A stretch of DNA of 64,000 bases from Pseudomonas sp. (GTDB lineage Bacteria > Pseudomonadota > Gammaproteobacteria > Pseudomonadales > Pseudomonadaceae): assembly GCA_030656145.1 (NCBI GenBank), contig JAUSOF010000042.1, forward strand, positions 1 to 64,000, written 5' to 3'. Below are positions 46,889 through 58,600 of the stretch, piece after piece (position 1 is the stretch's first letter; every line of letters begins with the position of its first letter). The notes below the pieces were generated by a model. The model did not search any database. It was not told the origin of the DNA and saw nothing but the letters and a program-made list of their open reading frames with translations. The position numbers and the translations under genes were made by a program.

Positions 46889-48465
46889 CAGCGTATGACA
46901 GCAACGTACCAGCGAAGAAACGCCAACCGATTTCCACCGGCTCGGAATGGACCTTCGAGCTGGTTCGCGCCTACGACCGCGAAATCAGCCGCATCGCCGA
47001 ACGCTATGCGCTGGACACCTACCCCAACCAGATCGAAGTCATCACTGCTGAGCAGATGATGGACGCCTACGCCTCGGTCGGCATGCCCCTGGGTTATCAC
47101 CACTGGTCCTACGGCAAGCAGTTCCTCAGCACCGAGAAAAACTACAAGCGCGGGCAGATGGGTCTGGCCTACGAAATCGTGATCAACTCCGACCCCTGCA
47201 TCGCCTACCTGATGGAAGAAAACACCATGTGCATGCAGGCACTGGTGATCGCTCACGCCTGCTACGGCCACAACAGTTTCTTCAAGGGCAACTACCTGTT
47301 CCGCACCTGGACCGATGCCAGCTCGATCGTCGACTACCTGGTGTTCGCCAAGCAGTACATCATGCAATGCGAGGAGCGCCACGGCATCGACGCCGTGGAA
47401 GACTTGCTCGACTCCTGCCATGCCCTGATGAATTACGGCGTCGACCGCTACAAGCGCCCCGACCCGATCTCCGCCGAAGAGGAGCAGCGCCGACAGAAGG
47501 AGCGCGAGGAGCACCTGCAAAAGCAGATCAACGACCTCTGGCGCACCATTCCCAAGGGCGCAGGCAAGCGCGGCGACCACGACAACAAACGTTTCCCCTC
47601 GGAACCCCAGGAAAACATCCTGTACTTCCTGGAGAAACACGCACCGCTGCTCGAACCCTGGCAGCGCGAAGTAATCCGCATCGTGCGCAAGATCGCCCAG
47701 TACTTCTACCCTCAGCGCCAGACCCAGGTGATGAACGAAGGCTGGGCCTGCTTCTGGCACTACACCCTGATGAACGACCTGTATGACGAGGGCCTGGTCA
47801 CCGACGGCTTCATGATCGAGTTCCTCCAGTCGCATACCAGCGTGATCTACCAGCCGCCCTTCGACAGCCCCTACTACAGCGGCATCAACCCCTACACCCT
47901 CGGCTTCGCCATGTACCGCGACATCCGCCGGATCTGCGAAGAGCCCACCGACGAGGACAAACATTGGTTCCCCGATATCGCCGGCAGCGACTGGCTGACA
48001 ACCCTCAAGTTCGCCATGAGCAGCTTCAAGGACGAGAGTTTCATCCTGCAGTACCTGTCACCCAAGGTAATCCGTGACCTCAAGCTGTTCAGCATTCTCG
48101 ATGACGACCAGAAGGATGAACTGCTGGTACCGGCCATCCATGACGAGCCTGGCTACCAGAGCATCCGCGAAACCCTGGCCGCCCAATACAACCTGGGCAA
48201 TCGCGAGCCCAACATCCAGATCTGGAGTATCGACCGACGCGGCGACCGCTCACTGGTCCTGCGCCACCAGCAACACGACCGCAAACCGCTGGGCAACTCC
48301 ACCGACGAAGTGCTCAAGCACCTGCATCGCCTGTGGGGATTCGACATTCACCTGGAGACCCTGCAGGGCGACAAATTGATCGACACCCTGCACGTACCGC
48401 CCAAGAGTGACAGCGACCACGACAGTGAATACCCCCGACTCGACCTGATCATTCCGCCACTTTGA
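46885..48465 (+). CDS. SpoVR family protein (YcgB-like)
   Basis: SpoVR conserved blocks ([21 protein letters not shown]). Confidence 0.93.
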   Translation: MTAYDSNVPAKKRQPISTGSEWTFELVRAYDREISRIAERYALDTYPNQIEVITAEQMMDAYASVGMPLGYHHWSYGKQFLSTEKNYKRGQMGLAYEIVINSDPCIAYLMEENTMCMQALVIAHACYGHNSFFKGNYLFRTWTDASSIVDYLVFAKQYIMQCEERHGIDAVEDLLDSCHALMNYGVDRYKRPDPISAEEEQRRQKEREEHLQKQINDLWRTIPKGAGKRGDHDNKRFPSEPQENILYFLEKHAPLLEPWQREVIRIVRKIAQYFYPQRQTQVMNEGWACFWHYTLMNDLYDEGLVTDGFMIEFLQSHTSVIYQPPFDSPYYSGINPYTLGFAMYRDIRRICEEPTDEDKHWFPDIAGSDWLTTLKFAMSSFKDESFILQYLSPKVIRDLKLFSILDDDQKDELLVPAIHDEPGYQSIRETLAAQYNLGNREPNIQIWSIDRRGDRSLVLRHQQHDRKPLGNSTDEVLKHLHRLWGFDIHLETLQGDKLIDTLHVPPKSDSDHDSEYPRLDLIIPPL

Positions 48466-48671
48466 TCAAGCACCGCTGCCCACACCTCCATTAGCCGGGA
48501 TGGCGTGAGCAACGGTGCTTGAGGCACGCCGGGGTCCAGGACGTAGCCCGAATGCAATCAGGGAGCGATTTGTTGAGCACCACCGCACCGTAGAAGTTCG
48601 CCCGCCGTCTTCGACGAAGCGCTTTCGCGCAGCAAACTGAAGGAAATGGTGTCTGTCGGCTTGCGGGTACC

Positions 48672-48736
48672 TGTAGGAGGGGCTTTAGCCGCGAAGCTGT
48701 GCTGTGCAAGCTTTCGCGGCTAAAGCCCCGCCTACA
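48672..48736. repeat. REPIN-like inverted repeat
   Basis: TGTAGGAGGGGCTTTAGCCGCGAAGCT ... AGCTTTCGCGGCTAAAGCCCCGCCTACA. Confidence 0.9.
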
Positions 48737-48924
48737 AAGAACGTCATAACCCATAAAATCAATGGCATACGGGTAGTTTGATGAACGGCCTTGGCCGCGA
48801 TCCATGGCCAGGCCATATCCGGTCGCGGACAAGCCCCCTACCACCAGAACGCCGCAAAATGCAGTCAAGCATGGTCGCTCAGGCCTTCCAGCCGTTATGC
48901 TGTGGCGCCTACAGAGGAGCAGAC

Positions 48925-50148
48925 ATGCAGATCTACAAAGTCGGCGGTGCCGTGCGCGACCGCCTACTCGGCCGCGAAGTCACAGAGGTCGACTGGGTGG
49001 TGGTCGGTGCCAGCGCCGAACAGATGTTGGCGCTGGGCTATCGCCCGGTGGGCGCAGACTTCCCGGTGTTCCTGCACCCGCAGACCAGCGAGGAGTACGC
49101 CCTGGCGCGAACCGAGCGCAAGAGCGGGCGCGGCTATGGCGGTTTCACCTTCTACGCCAGCCCGGACGTCAGCCTCGAAGAAGACCTGATCCGCCGCGAC
49201 CTCACCGTCAATGCCATGGCCGAGGACGACCAGGGCCGCCTGATCGACCCCTATGGCGGCCAACGTGACCTCGACGCCAGGTTGCTACGGCATGTCTCCC
49301 CAGCCTTCGCCGAAGACCCATTGCGCGTGCTGCGGGTCGCCCGCTTTGCCGCACGCTATGCACCACTGGGCTTTCGCGTGGCGCCTGAGACTCTGGCACT
49401 GATGCGACAACTGAGCGACTCCGGCGAACTCTCGGCGCTGACCGCCGAGCGCAGCTGGAAGGAAATCTCCCGCGCCCTGCTCGAACCGCGCCCCGATGTG
49501 TTTATCCAGGTCCTGCGCGACTGCGGCGCACTCAAGGCGCTGCTGCCGGAAGTCGACGTCCTCTTCGGCGTGCCACAACCGCCCGCCCATCACCCGGAAA
49601 TCGATACCGGCCTGCACGTGCTCAGCGTCCTGCGCCAGTGCACCGAGCACCAGCAACCATTAGCGGTACGCTGGGCCTGCCTGCTGCACGATGTCGGCAA
49701 AGGCCTGACGCCAGTGGCTGACTGGCCACGGCATATCGCTCACGAGCAGCGCGGACTGAAGCTGATCCGTGCAATCAACGCACGCAGCAAGGCACCGAAA
49801 GACTGCCAGGAGCTGGCCCTGCTGGTCGGCGAATACCACACCCACGGCCACCGCGCACTGGAGCTGAAAGCCTCGACCCTGCTGGAGTTGCTGCAACACT
49901 TCGATGTATTTCGCCGCCCGCAGCGCTTCGAAGCGTTCCTTGCTGCCTGCGAGATGGATGCCCGCGGCCGGGACGGATTGGAACAACGCGACTACCCGCA
50001 GGCAGCCTACCTGCGCGGCGCCATGCAGGCCGCCCGCGCCGTGGCGGTACAGCCGCTGCTGGAGCTGGGTTTTCAAGGCCCCGAGTTGGGCGAGGCGCTC
50101 AAGCGCGCGCGTCTCACGGCGCTCAAGGCCTACAAGGCACAGCCGTAG
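48925..50148 (+). CDS. cca: CCA-adding multifunctional tRNA nucleotidyltransferase
   Basis: [30 protein letters not shown] domain. Confidence 0.94.
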   Translation: MQIYKVGGAVRDRLLGREVTEVDWVVVGASAEQMLALGYRPVGADFPVFLHPQTSEEYALARTERKSGRGYGGFTFYASPDVSLEEDLIRRDLTVNAMAEDDQGRLIDPYGGQRDLDARLLRHVSPAFAEDPLRVLRVARFAARYAPLGFRVAPETLALMRQLSDSGELSALTAERSWKEISRALLEPRPDVFIQVLRDCGALKALLPEVDVLFGVPQPPAHHPEIDTGLHVLSVLRQCTEHQQPLAVRWACLLHDVGKGLTPVADWPRHIAHEQRGLKLIRAINARSKAPKDCQELALLVGEYHTHGHRALELKASTLLELLQHFDVFRRPQRFEAFLAACEMDARGRDGLEQRDYPQAAYLRGAMQAARAVAVQPLLELGFQGPELGEALKRARLTALKAYKAQP

Positions 50149-50191
50149 GCGTGTGCCCCGGCGATCCACTGATGCGCGCAGTGCACCCTAC
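50145..50191. repeat. Degenerate REP-like inverted repeat at the cca 3' end
   Basis: GTAGGCGTGTGCC...GCGCGCAGTGCACCCTACG; same family as the gabD-gabT element. Confidence 0.5.
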
Positions 50192-50727
50192 GCTGGTTTA
50201 GGAAACGCCTGGAGCAACTCGCTCGGAGTCAGTTCGACGCCGCGCCACTGGAATGGCACGGGGCAGAGCTGCTGCTCGATCTGCGCCGCACGCCACAGCG
50301 CAGCAAAACTGCGCTGCTCTGCCGGGTGCAGGCGATCCGGTAGCAGCAGCGCCAATGGCCAGAGCACAAAGGCGTTTTTCAGAATTTCTGCGCGCGGCAA
50401 CACCAGCCCGTCGAAATTACCCACCTGATCGCCATACAGCAGCACATCGATATCCAGCGGCAGGCCCTTGCGCTCGGGCGCATAACGGCCATTATCCGCC
50501 TCGATGAATTTCAGCCGGCGATCAAACTCACCCAACGGCAGCTCGCTATAGCCCGCCACCACCAGATTGAAAAAGGGTCCGCTCTTGATGCCCACCGCCT
50601 GGCTTTCGAACACTGGCGAGCAGCGCATGTCACGCAGCACAGTGGCCAGCGCATCGAGCCCGGCCTGCAAATGCGCCTCACGCTCAATATTGCTGCCCAG
50701 GCCAAGCACAACGGGAGTTAGCGACAT
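50188..50727 (-). CDS. folK: HPPK (6-hydroxymethyl-7,8-dihydropterin pyrophosphokinase)
   Basis: LGLGSNIEREAHL, PLDIDVLLYGD, LVLPRAEILKNAFVLWPL. Confidence 0.92.
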   Translation of the reverse strand: MSLTPVVLGLGSNIEREAHLQAGLDALATVLRDMRCSPVFESQAVGIKSGPFFNLVVAGYSELPLGEFDRRLKFIEADNGRYAPERKGLPLDIDVLLYGDQVGNFDGLVLPRAEILKNAFVLWPLALLLPDRLHPAEQRSFAALWRAAQIEQQLCPVPFQWRGVELTPSELLQAFPKPA

Positions 50728-51074
50728 CCGCGCTCGATCTCCACACCAACACCGCCAACCGCCGCCGGCACCGCCCCAGGCTTGGTCAGCCGCAGACGCA
50801 GCCAGGGAATCTGAAACTCATTCATCAACACCTCGGCCAGCCGCTCGGCAAACGTCTCAACCAGAATGAACTGCGCGTCGCTGGCGAAAGCCTGAACACG
50901 CGCCGACACCGCCGCATAATCGAGCGCCTTGCCCAGGTCATCACCAGCGGCAGCAGGACGGTTGTCCCAGCCCAGGCACAAATCCAGGCGCAAGCACTGA
51001 CGAATGCTGCGCTCCCAGTCGTAGGCGCCGATGACGGTATCGACTTCCAGGCCTTCAATAAAAACTGTGTCCAA
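50718..51074 (-). CDS. folB: Dihydroneopterin aldolase (probable TTG start)
   Basis: DTVFIEGLEVDTVIGAYDWER; overlaps folK. Confidence 0.9.
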   Translation of the reverse strand: MDTVFIEGLEVDTVIGAYDWERSIRQCLRLDLCLGWDNRPAAAGDDLGKALDYAAVSARVQAFASDAQFILVETFAERLAEVLMNEFQIPWLRLRLTKPGAVPAAVGGVGVEIERGCR

Positions 51075-51322
51075 ACCCTTTCTCCACAACATGCTGACCC
51101 CGCAGCATATCGCTGGCTGGCCAAGTGACAACTACCGGGTATGACTATACGGCGTTGAAATCAGGTTTAAATGCTCATTTGCGACGCGCACGCCACGCTT
51201 TCGACGTGCCAGGCTAGCCCAGCGCGCCATAAAAGTAATACAGCCGAGGCATAGCCTGCGCTCGCTACCGTTTTCAACCGCCTGCTAGAATCTCGCCACT
51301 CCCTCAGCGTGGAATGGCTACC

Positions 51323-51892
51323 ATGTTTTGGCTACTGGCGATCCTCGCCTACCTGCTCGGCTCACTGTCTTTCGCCATCCTGCTCAGCCGCAAGGCGGGT
51401 GGGCCGGATCCGCGCATCAGTGGCTCAGGCAACCCTGGCGCTACCAATATGCTGCGGGTTGCCGGTAAACGCCTGGCCATTCTGACCCTGCTTGGCGACC
51501 TGCTTAAAGGCCTGCTACCGGTTCTGGCCGGCGCCCTGCTCGGCCTCAGCATGCAACAGCAAGCCTGGCTGGGCCTAGCCGCCGTCATGGGCCACCTCTA
51601 CCCGCTGTATTTTCGTTTCCGTGGCGGCAAAGGCGTCGCCACGGCGGCCGGCATGCTGCTGGGGCTTTACCCACCAGCCGCACTATTGGCCATCTGCGCC
51701 TGGCTACTGAGCTTCAACCTGACTCGCACCAGCTCACTGGCCGCACTGATCGCCACCCCAATCAGCTTACCGTTGCTGGCCTGGCAGCAACCTGAAGCGC
51801 TGCTCCCCATGAGCGTCGTAACCGGCCTGATCGTCTGGCGGCACCGCAGTAATCTACGCGATCTATTCGACGGCCAAGAACGGCATTTTTGA
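51323..51892 (+). CDS. plsY: Glycerol-3-phosphate acyltransferase
   Basis: [36 protein letters not shown]. Confidence 0.95.
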   Translation: MFWLLAILAYLLGSLSFAILLSRKAGGPDPRISGSGNPGATNMLRVAGKRLAILTLLGDLLKGLLPVLAGALLGLSMQQQAWLGLAAVMGHLYPLYFRFRGGKGVATAAGMLLGLYPPAALLAICAWLLSFNLTRTSSLAALIATPISLPLLAWQQPEALLPMSVVTGLIVWRHRSNLRDLFDGQERHF

Positions 51893-51995
51893 GTAGCCAC
51901 TGCAAGCCACAGGTGGGCTCGACGGCGGCGCGCCCGTCCTTATAAAAAAAAATAACTCGTTGTTTTATATTTAAAAAATAAATATTCCAAAGCCT

Positions 51996-52060
51996 TGTAG
52001 GAGCCAGCTTGCTGGCGATCTTTGCAGGTCAAAAGCATCGCCAGCAAGCTGGTTCCTACA
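51996..52060. repeat. REPIN-like inverted repeat
   Basis: TGTAGGAGCCAGCTTGCTGGCGAT ... ATCGCCAGCAAGCTGGTTCCTACA. Confidence 0.92.
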
Positions 52061-52126
52061 GAGTTTGCTGCGCGACAGCGCTAAGTCGAAGGCGGGGCGC
52101 CCCCTCTTATGGCTTATGGCTTTCGA

Positions 52127-53152
52127 CTAGAGCGGCGGCAATGCCTCCATCGGCCAACGCGCCTGCACCTTGATGTTCAGTTCTTCATGCTGGCCCGCCT
52201 TGAGGCGCTGACAACCGGCATAGGCAATCATCGCGCCGTTGTCGGTGCAGAATGCCGGGCGGGCATAGAACACCTGCCCGTTGAACTCGGCCAGCATTTC
52301 CTCCAGCCTCAAACGCAATGCCTTGTTCGCGCTCACCCCGCCTGCGATCACCAGAGAGCGCAGGCCAGTCTGCTTGAGCGCGCGACGGCACTTGATGGTC
52401 AGGGTCTCGACCACCGCCTGCTGGAACGCCAGGGCGACGTCACAGCGGGTTTGTTCGCCGTCGTCGCCAGCGGCGCGGCACTGCTGCCAGGTATTGAGGG
52501 TAAACGTCTTCAAACCGCTAAAGCTGAAATCCAGCCCCGGCCGGTCAGTCATTGGTCGCGGAAAAGTAAAGCGCCCTGGCGTGCCTTGCTCAGCGCGCCG
52601 CGCGATTTCCGGCCCGCCCGGATATTGCAGGCCCATCATCTTGGCGGTCTTGTCGAAAGCTTCCCCGGCGGCATCGTCGAGCGACTCGCCAAGCAATTGA
52701 TAGCGACCGATGCCGTCGACCCTCACCAGCTGGGTATGACCACCGGACACCAACAAAGCGACGAACGGAAAAGCCGGCGGATTTTCTTCCAGCATCGGCG
52801 CCAGGAGGTGACCTTCCATATGGTGCACGCCAAGCGCCGGAATGCCCCAGGCAAAAGCCAGCGCCTGGGCACAAGACGCCCCCACCAACAGCGCGCCGAC
52901 CAGCCCTGGCCCTGCGGTATAAGCAATCGCTTCGATATCGCCTTGCGTGCATTTAGCCTCGGCCAATACCTCGCGGATCAACGGCAGCATGCGTTTGACG
53001 TGATCACGCGAGGCCAGCTCAGGCACTACCCCGCCGTAAACGCGGTGCTGCTCGATCTGACTGAACAAGGCATCGGCCAGCAGGCCGCGCTCGCTGTGAT
53101 AGAGCGCGACACCGGTCTCATCGCATGAAGTTTCCAATCCCAGTACCAGCAT
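52127..53152 (-). CDS. tsaD: tRNA N6-threonylcarbamoyladenosine biosynthesis protein TsaD
   Basis: [28 protein letters not shown]. Confidence 0.95.
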   Translation of the reverse strand: MLVLGLETSCDETGVALYHSERGLLADALFSQIEQHRVYGGVVPELASRDHVKRMLPLIREVLAEAKCTQGDIEAIAYTAGPGLVGALLVGASCAQALAFAWGIPALGVHHMEGHLLAPMLEENPPAFPFVALLVSGGHTQLVRVDGIGRYQLLGESLDDAAGEAFDKTAKMMGLQYPGGPEIARRAEQGTPGRFTFPRPMTDRPGLDFSFSGLKTFTLNTWQQCRAAGDDGEQTRCDVALAFQQAVVETLTIKCRRALKQTGLRSLVIAGGVSANKALRLRLEEMLAEFNGQVFYARPAFCTDNGAMIAYAGCQRLKAGQHEELNIKVQARWPMEALPPL

Positions 53153-53246
53153 GGGCAACGCCTTGATATCGAGGGGCTAAACGCCAGAAGGGGCGCATGA
53201 TAATCGGCGCTGGCGGACTCAGACCAGTCCTTTTCGATCAGAGGCT

Positions 53247-53275
53247 TTGCATTCCTCGCGATGAGGGGGTAACAT
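53247..53275 (+). promoter_or_regulatory. Candidate rpsU-dnaG-rpoD promoter TTGCAT-N17-TAACAT
   Basis: Upstream of rpsU with discriminator CCGC. Confidence 0.5.
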
Positions 53276-53357
53276 CCGCAACCCTTAAAACGTACGTTCT
53301 CCAGCGCCATTTGCCAGGAGTACGACACCCCCCGGTAATAAAGAAGGTACGCCCTGG

Positions 53358-53573
53358 ATGCCAGCCGTCAAAGTTAAAGAGAACGAACCCTTCGACGTAG
53401 CTCTGCGTCGCTTCAAGCGCTCCTGTGAAAAGGCCGGTGTTCTGGCCGAAGTTCGCAGCCGTGAATTCTATGAAAAGCCGACTTCCGAGCGTAAGCGTAA
53501 AGCAGCAGCCGCTGTTAAGCGTCACGCCAAGAAAGTACAGCGCGAACAGCGCCGCAGCGTTCGTCTGTACTAA
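53358..53573 (+). CDS. rpsU: 30S ribosomal protein S21
   Basis: [27 protein letters not shown]. Confidence 0.97.
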   Translation: MPAVKVKENEPFDVALRRFKRSCEKAGVLAEVRSREFYEKPTSERKRKAAAAVKRHAKKVQREQRRSVRLY

Positions 53574-53625
53574 TACGTACAAGCGCAACGCCTGAATGCC
53601 CGACTTCGGCCGGGCTTCGCTTTCG

Positions 53626-53661
53626 GACTCCGCACCACTCATGAGTGATGCGGGGTCTTTT
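53626..53661 (+). terminator. Hairpin between rpsU and dnaG
   Basis: GACTCCGCACCACTCATGAGTGATGCGGGGTCTTTT. Confidence 0.7.
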
Positions 53662-53713
53662 AGTTTCCGTAATATTTGCCCGACTGCCTCGCACGGCAGC
53701 ATCCTGAGCGCCC

Positions 53714-55693
53714 ATGGCTGGCCTGATCCCACAGTCTTTTATCGATGACTTGCTCAACCGCACCGATATTGTCGACGTGGTCGCCTCGCGCATTCAGCTG
53801 AAAAAAGCCGGCAAGAATTACACCGCCTGCTGCCCCTTCCACAAAGAAAAAACACCCTCTTTCAGCGTCAGCCCGGATAAACAGTTTTATTACTGCTTCG
53901 GCTGCGGCGCGGGCGGCAACGCCCTAGGGTTTATCATGGACCACGACCAACTGGATTTCCCCCAGGCAGTCGAGGACCTGGCCAAGCGCGCCGGCATGGA
54001 CATACCTCGCGAGGAAGGCGCACGCAACAGCAAGCCACGCCAACCGACCGACTCACCGCTCTACCCGCTACTGACCGCCGCAGCAGACTTCTATCGCCAA
54101 GCCCTGAAGAGCCATCCGCAGCGCAAAGCCGCCGTGGACTACCTCAAAGGCCGCGGCCTGTCCGGGGAAATCGCCCGCGACTTCAGCATGGGCTTTGCCC
54201 CTCCCGGCTGGGACAACCTGCACAAACACCTTGCCAGCGACAGCCTGCAACAAAAAGCCATGATCGATGCGGGCCTCCTGGTAGAAAACGCCGAGAGCGG
54301 CAAGCGCTACGATCGCTTCCGCGACCGCATCATGTTCCCCATCCGCGACAGCCGCGGCCGGGTGATCGCTTTCGGCGGACGCGTGCTGGGCGATGACAAG
54401 CCCAAATACCTGAACTCCCCGGAAACCCCGGTATTCCACAAGGGCCAGGAACTTTACGGCCTGTTCGAGGCACGCAAGCACAACCGCGACCTCGACGAGA
54501 TCATGGTGGTCGAGGGCTACATGGACGTCATCGCCCTGGCCCAACAAGGCCTGCGCAACGCCGTCGCCACCCTCGGTACCGCCACCAGCGAGGAGCACCT
54601 CAAGCGCCTGTTTCGTGTCGTACCGAGCGTCTTATTCTGCTTCGACGGCGACGCCGCAGGGCGCAATGCCGCCTGGCGCGCCCTGGAGGCCACACTACCA
54701 AGCCTGCAGGACGGCCGACGTGCGCGCTTCCTGTTCCTGCCTGACGGCGAAGACCCGGACACCCTGGTACGCAGCGAAGGCACCGACGCCTTCCGCGCGC
54801 GCATCAACCAGCACGCACAACCCCTGGCTGATTACTTCTTCCAGCAACTCAGCGCCGAAGCCGACCCACGCTCACTCGAAGGCAAAGCCCACCTGGTGAC
54901 CCTGGCGGCCCCGCTGATCGACAAGATCCCCGGCAACAACCTGCGCACCCTGATGCGCCAGCGCCTGACCGAAATTACCGGGCTCAGCGGCGAAGCCTTG
55001 AGCCAGATGGCGCCGACCGCCAAAAGCAGCGCCCAACCCAGCACTGGCGCAGCACCCGGCGACTACTACCCGGACCACGGCGAAATACCCGACAGCGCCT
55101 ATTACGACACCGCCCCCAGCCACAATGAATATGAAAACCCCAGCCCGACAACGGGTTTCGAGCGCAATAAAGGCAAGGGCGACTGGAAGAAAGAAGGCAG
55201 TAAATGGAGCAAAAAGGGCCGCGGCGACTTCACTCCACGCGCACCCCGCACTGCTGTCAGCGTCGAATCGCCGCACTTGAGCGCCTTGCGCACCCTGCTG
55301 CATCACCCCGAACTGGCACAGAATGTTGAAGACGTCAGCCACTTCGCCGCTGAAGACGACACTTACGCACAGCTGCTGGTAGCCCTGCTCGGCGCCCTGC
55401 AAAAAAACCCGAAACTGCGCGCCCTGCAACTGATCGCGCGCTGGCACGGCACCGAGCAGGGCCGCCTGCTACGGGCCCTGGCGGAAAAGGAATGGCTGAT
55501 TTCAGCCGACAACCTTGAACAACAGTTTTTCGACACTATAACTAGCCTAGTGGCTCGCCAGCGCGAGCGCAGCCTGGAACATTTGATCAACAAAGCCCGT
55601 CAAAGTGAGTTGAGCGCAGAGGAAAAAAACCAACTGCGCAACCTGCTAAGCCGTAATGCATCACCGGTAATCCCGAGCCCAACTGGCGCATAG
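53714..55693 (+). CDS. dnaG: DNA primase
   Basis: Zinc finger CPFHKEKTPSFSVSPDKQFYYCFGCGAGG; TOPRIM EGYMDVIAL. Confidence 0.96.
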   Translation: MAGLIPQSFIDDLLNRTDIVDVVASRIQLKKAGKNYTACCPFHKEKTPSFSVSPDKQFYYCFGCGAGGNALGFIMDHDQLDFPQAVEDLAKRAGMDIPREEGARNSKPRQPTDSPLYPLLTAAADFYRQALKSHPQRKAAVDYLKGRGLSGEIARDFSMGFAPPGWDNLHKHLASDSLQQKAMIDAGLLVENAESGKRYDRFRDRIMFPIRDSRGRVIAFGGRVLGDDKPKYLNSPETPVFHKGQELYGLFEARKHNRDLDEIMVVEGYMDVIALAQQGLRNAVATLGTATSEEHLKRLFRVVPSVLFCFDGDAAGRNAAWRALEATLPSLQDGRRARFLFLPDGEDPDTLVRSEGTDAFRARINQHAQPLADYFFQQLSAEADPRSLEGKAHLVTLAAPLIDKIPGNNLRTLMRQRLTEITGLSGEALSQMAPTAKSSAQPSTGAAPGDYYPDHGEIPDSAYYDTAPSHNEYENPSPTTGFERNKGKGDWKKEGSKWSKKGRGDFTPRAPRTAVSVESPHLSALRTLLHHPELAQNVEDVSHFAAEDDTYAQLLVALLGALQKNPKLRALQLIARWHGTEQGRLLRALAEKEWLISADNLEQQFFDTITSLVARQRERSLEHLINKARQSELSAEEKNQLRNLLSRNASPVIPSPTGA

Positions 55694-55760
55694 GGGTCTT
55701 ATTCGGGTATAATCCGCGGCTTGTTTTTAGCCCGCCAAGACCTTCAATGGATAGGGTGTT

Positions 55761-57608
<1,848 letters not shown>

Positions 57609-57610
57609 CA

Positions 57611-57642
57611 GCAAACCCCCGGCCCAAACCGGGGGTTTTGCT
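57611..57642 (+). terminator. Intrinsic terminator after rpoD
   Basis: CAAACCCCCGG-CCCAAA-CCGGGGGTTTTG. Confidence 0.85.
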
Positions 57643-57837
57643 ATCTGCCTAGCCGAGCCCCACGCACCAACCATCACCGCCCGCGCCACCCTTCTGCTGG
57701 CCGCGGCACGCAACTCCTGGCGATCGCCAAAGGCATAAAAACCAAGACCCGGAAGCTGCACCTCAACACCGGAGGCCGCGAGCCGAGCGCAGACAGCTCC
57801 AGCGCAGCCCATAATCCGCCTCGACCCACGCGTTCGG

Positions 57838-57867
57838 TTGGCACTACAGAGCAAGCACCGGTATAAT
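57838..57867 (+). promoter_or_regulatory. Candidate tRNA promoter TTGGCA-N18-TATAAT
   Basis: TATAAT ends 13 nt before tRNA nucleotide 1. Confidence 0.6.
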
Positions 57868-57880
57868 CCGCCGGCTTCTG

Positions 57881-57957
57881 GGGCCCATAGCTCAGTTGGT
57901 TAGAGCAGAGGACTCATAATCCTTTGGTCCACGGTTCGAGTCCGTGTGGGCCCACCA
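57881..57957 (+). tRNA. tRNA with CAT anticodon, probably tRNA-Ile2 (lysidine-modified), encoded CCA
   Basis: Full cloverleaf GGGCCCATAGCTCAGTTGGTTAGAGCAGAGGACTCATAATCCTTTGGTCCACGGTTCGAGTCCGTGTGGGCCCACCA; C4-G69/C5-G68 pairs and AGAGCAG...TTGGTC resemble E. coli ileX rather than metT. Confidence 0.92.
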
Positions 57958-57962
57958 CCTTT

Positions 57963-57986
57963 AAAGCCGCGCACTGCGCGGCTTTT
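57963..57986 (+). terminator. tRNA terminator
   Basis: AAAGCCGCGC-ACT-GCGCGGCTTTTT. Confidence 0.85.
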
Positions 57987-58014
57987 TGCTGTGTGGGCTG
58001 CGCCGAAAACAAAC

Positions 58015-58161
58015 TCAGCGCTTGGCGATGACCTGCACCGCATGGACGATTCCGGGGATGTAGCCGAGCAGGGTCTGCAGGAGGTTCAGCCAGAAGGCAC
58101 CATTGCAGAAACACGCCGAGCGGCGGCAAGAGGATGCGCTCAGGATACGGATCAGGCCCAC
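58015..58161 (-). pseudogene. YqaE/Pmp3-family small membrane protein gene with two compensating frameshifts
   Basis: GTG frame gives VGLIRILSASSCRRSACFCNGAFWLNLLQTLLGYIPGIVHAVQVIAKR; the expected ILLPPLGVFLQ block is encoded at ~58102-58136 in another frame. Confidence 0.8.
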
Positions 58162-58600
58162 GGGCGTTCTCCTTGAGCGGGTTAATCAACCCTACAAAAG
58201 CTCGACTGTGCAGGCCAGGCTGCTGTTCAGCGCAAGCATGGTGGCGAGGTAACCCGTCGGGTTGAGAAGGCACGTAGTGGGGAGATTGCAGCGGGCGAGC
58301 GCCCAAAAAAAGAAAACCCCGCTGGTACGGGGCCTTTGCAGACTGTGTACTGACATCCGTGTTGCGCGCACCATCCTGGCGGCTATCCAGCGTGTCCCTT
58401 TTGGTTACTCTGCGCTTCCTGCGCTACGTCCATGCCAATAAGATTAGCCCTCCTGCGCCGATCGCAGTAGTGGCGATCTGCAGCACGCCCTGTAAGCTAA
58501 AGCTTACATGTTGCCAACCCAGTTACTCTCGTGGCGTTATGATGTGACGTCGACTACAAAAACAACAGACCCCGAACACGGCGGTCAGCGGGGCCTTATC

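Noticed and set aside
57914-58306. 130-aa minus-strand ORF ending VVGPHGLEPWTKGL
   Set aside because: The C-terminus is antisense to the tRNA (a classic spurious translation) and the middle is only the shifted YqaE segment.
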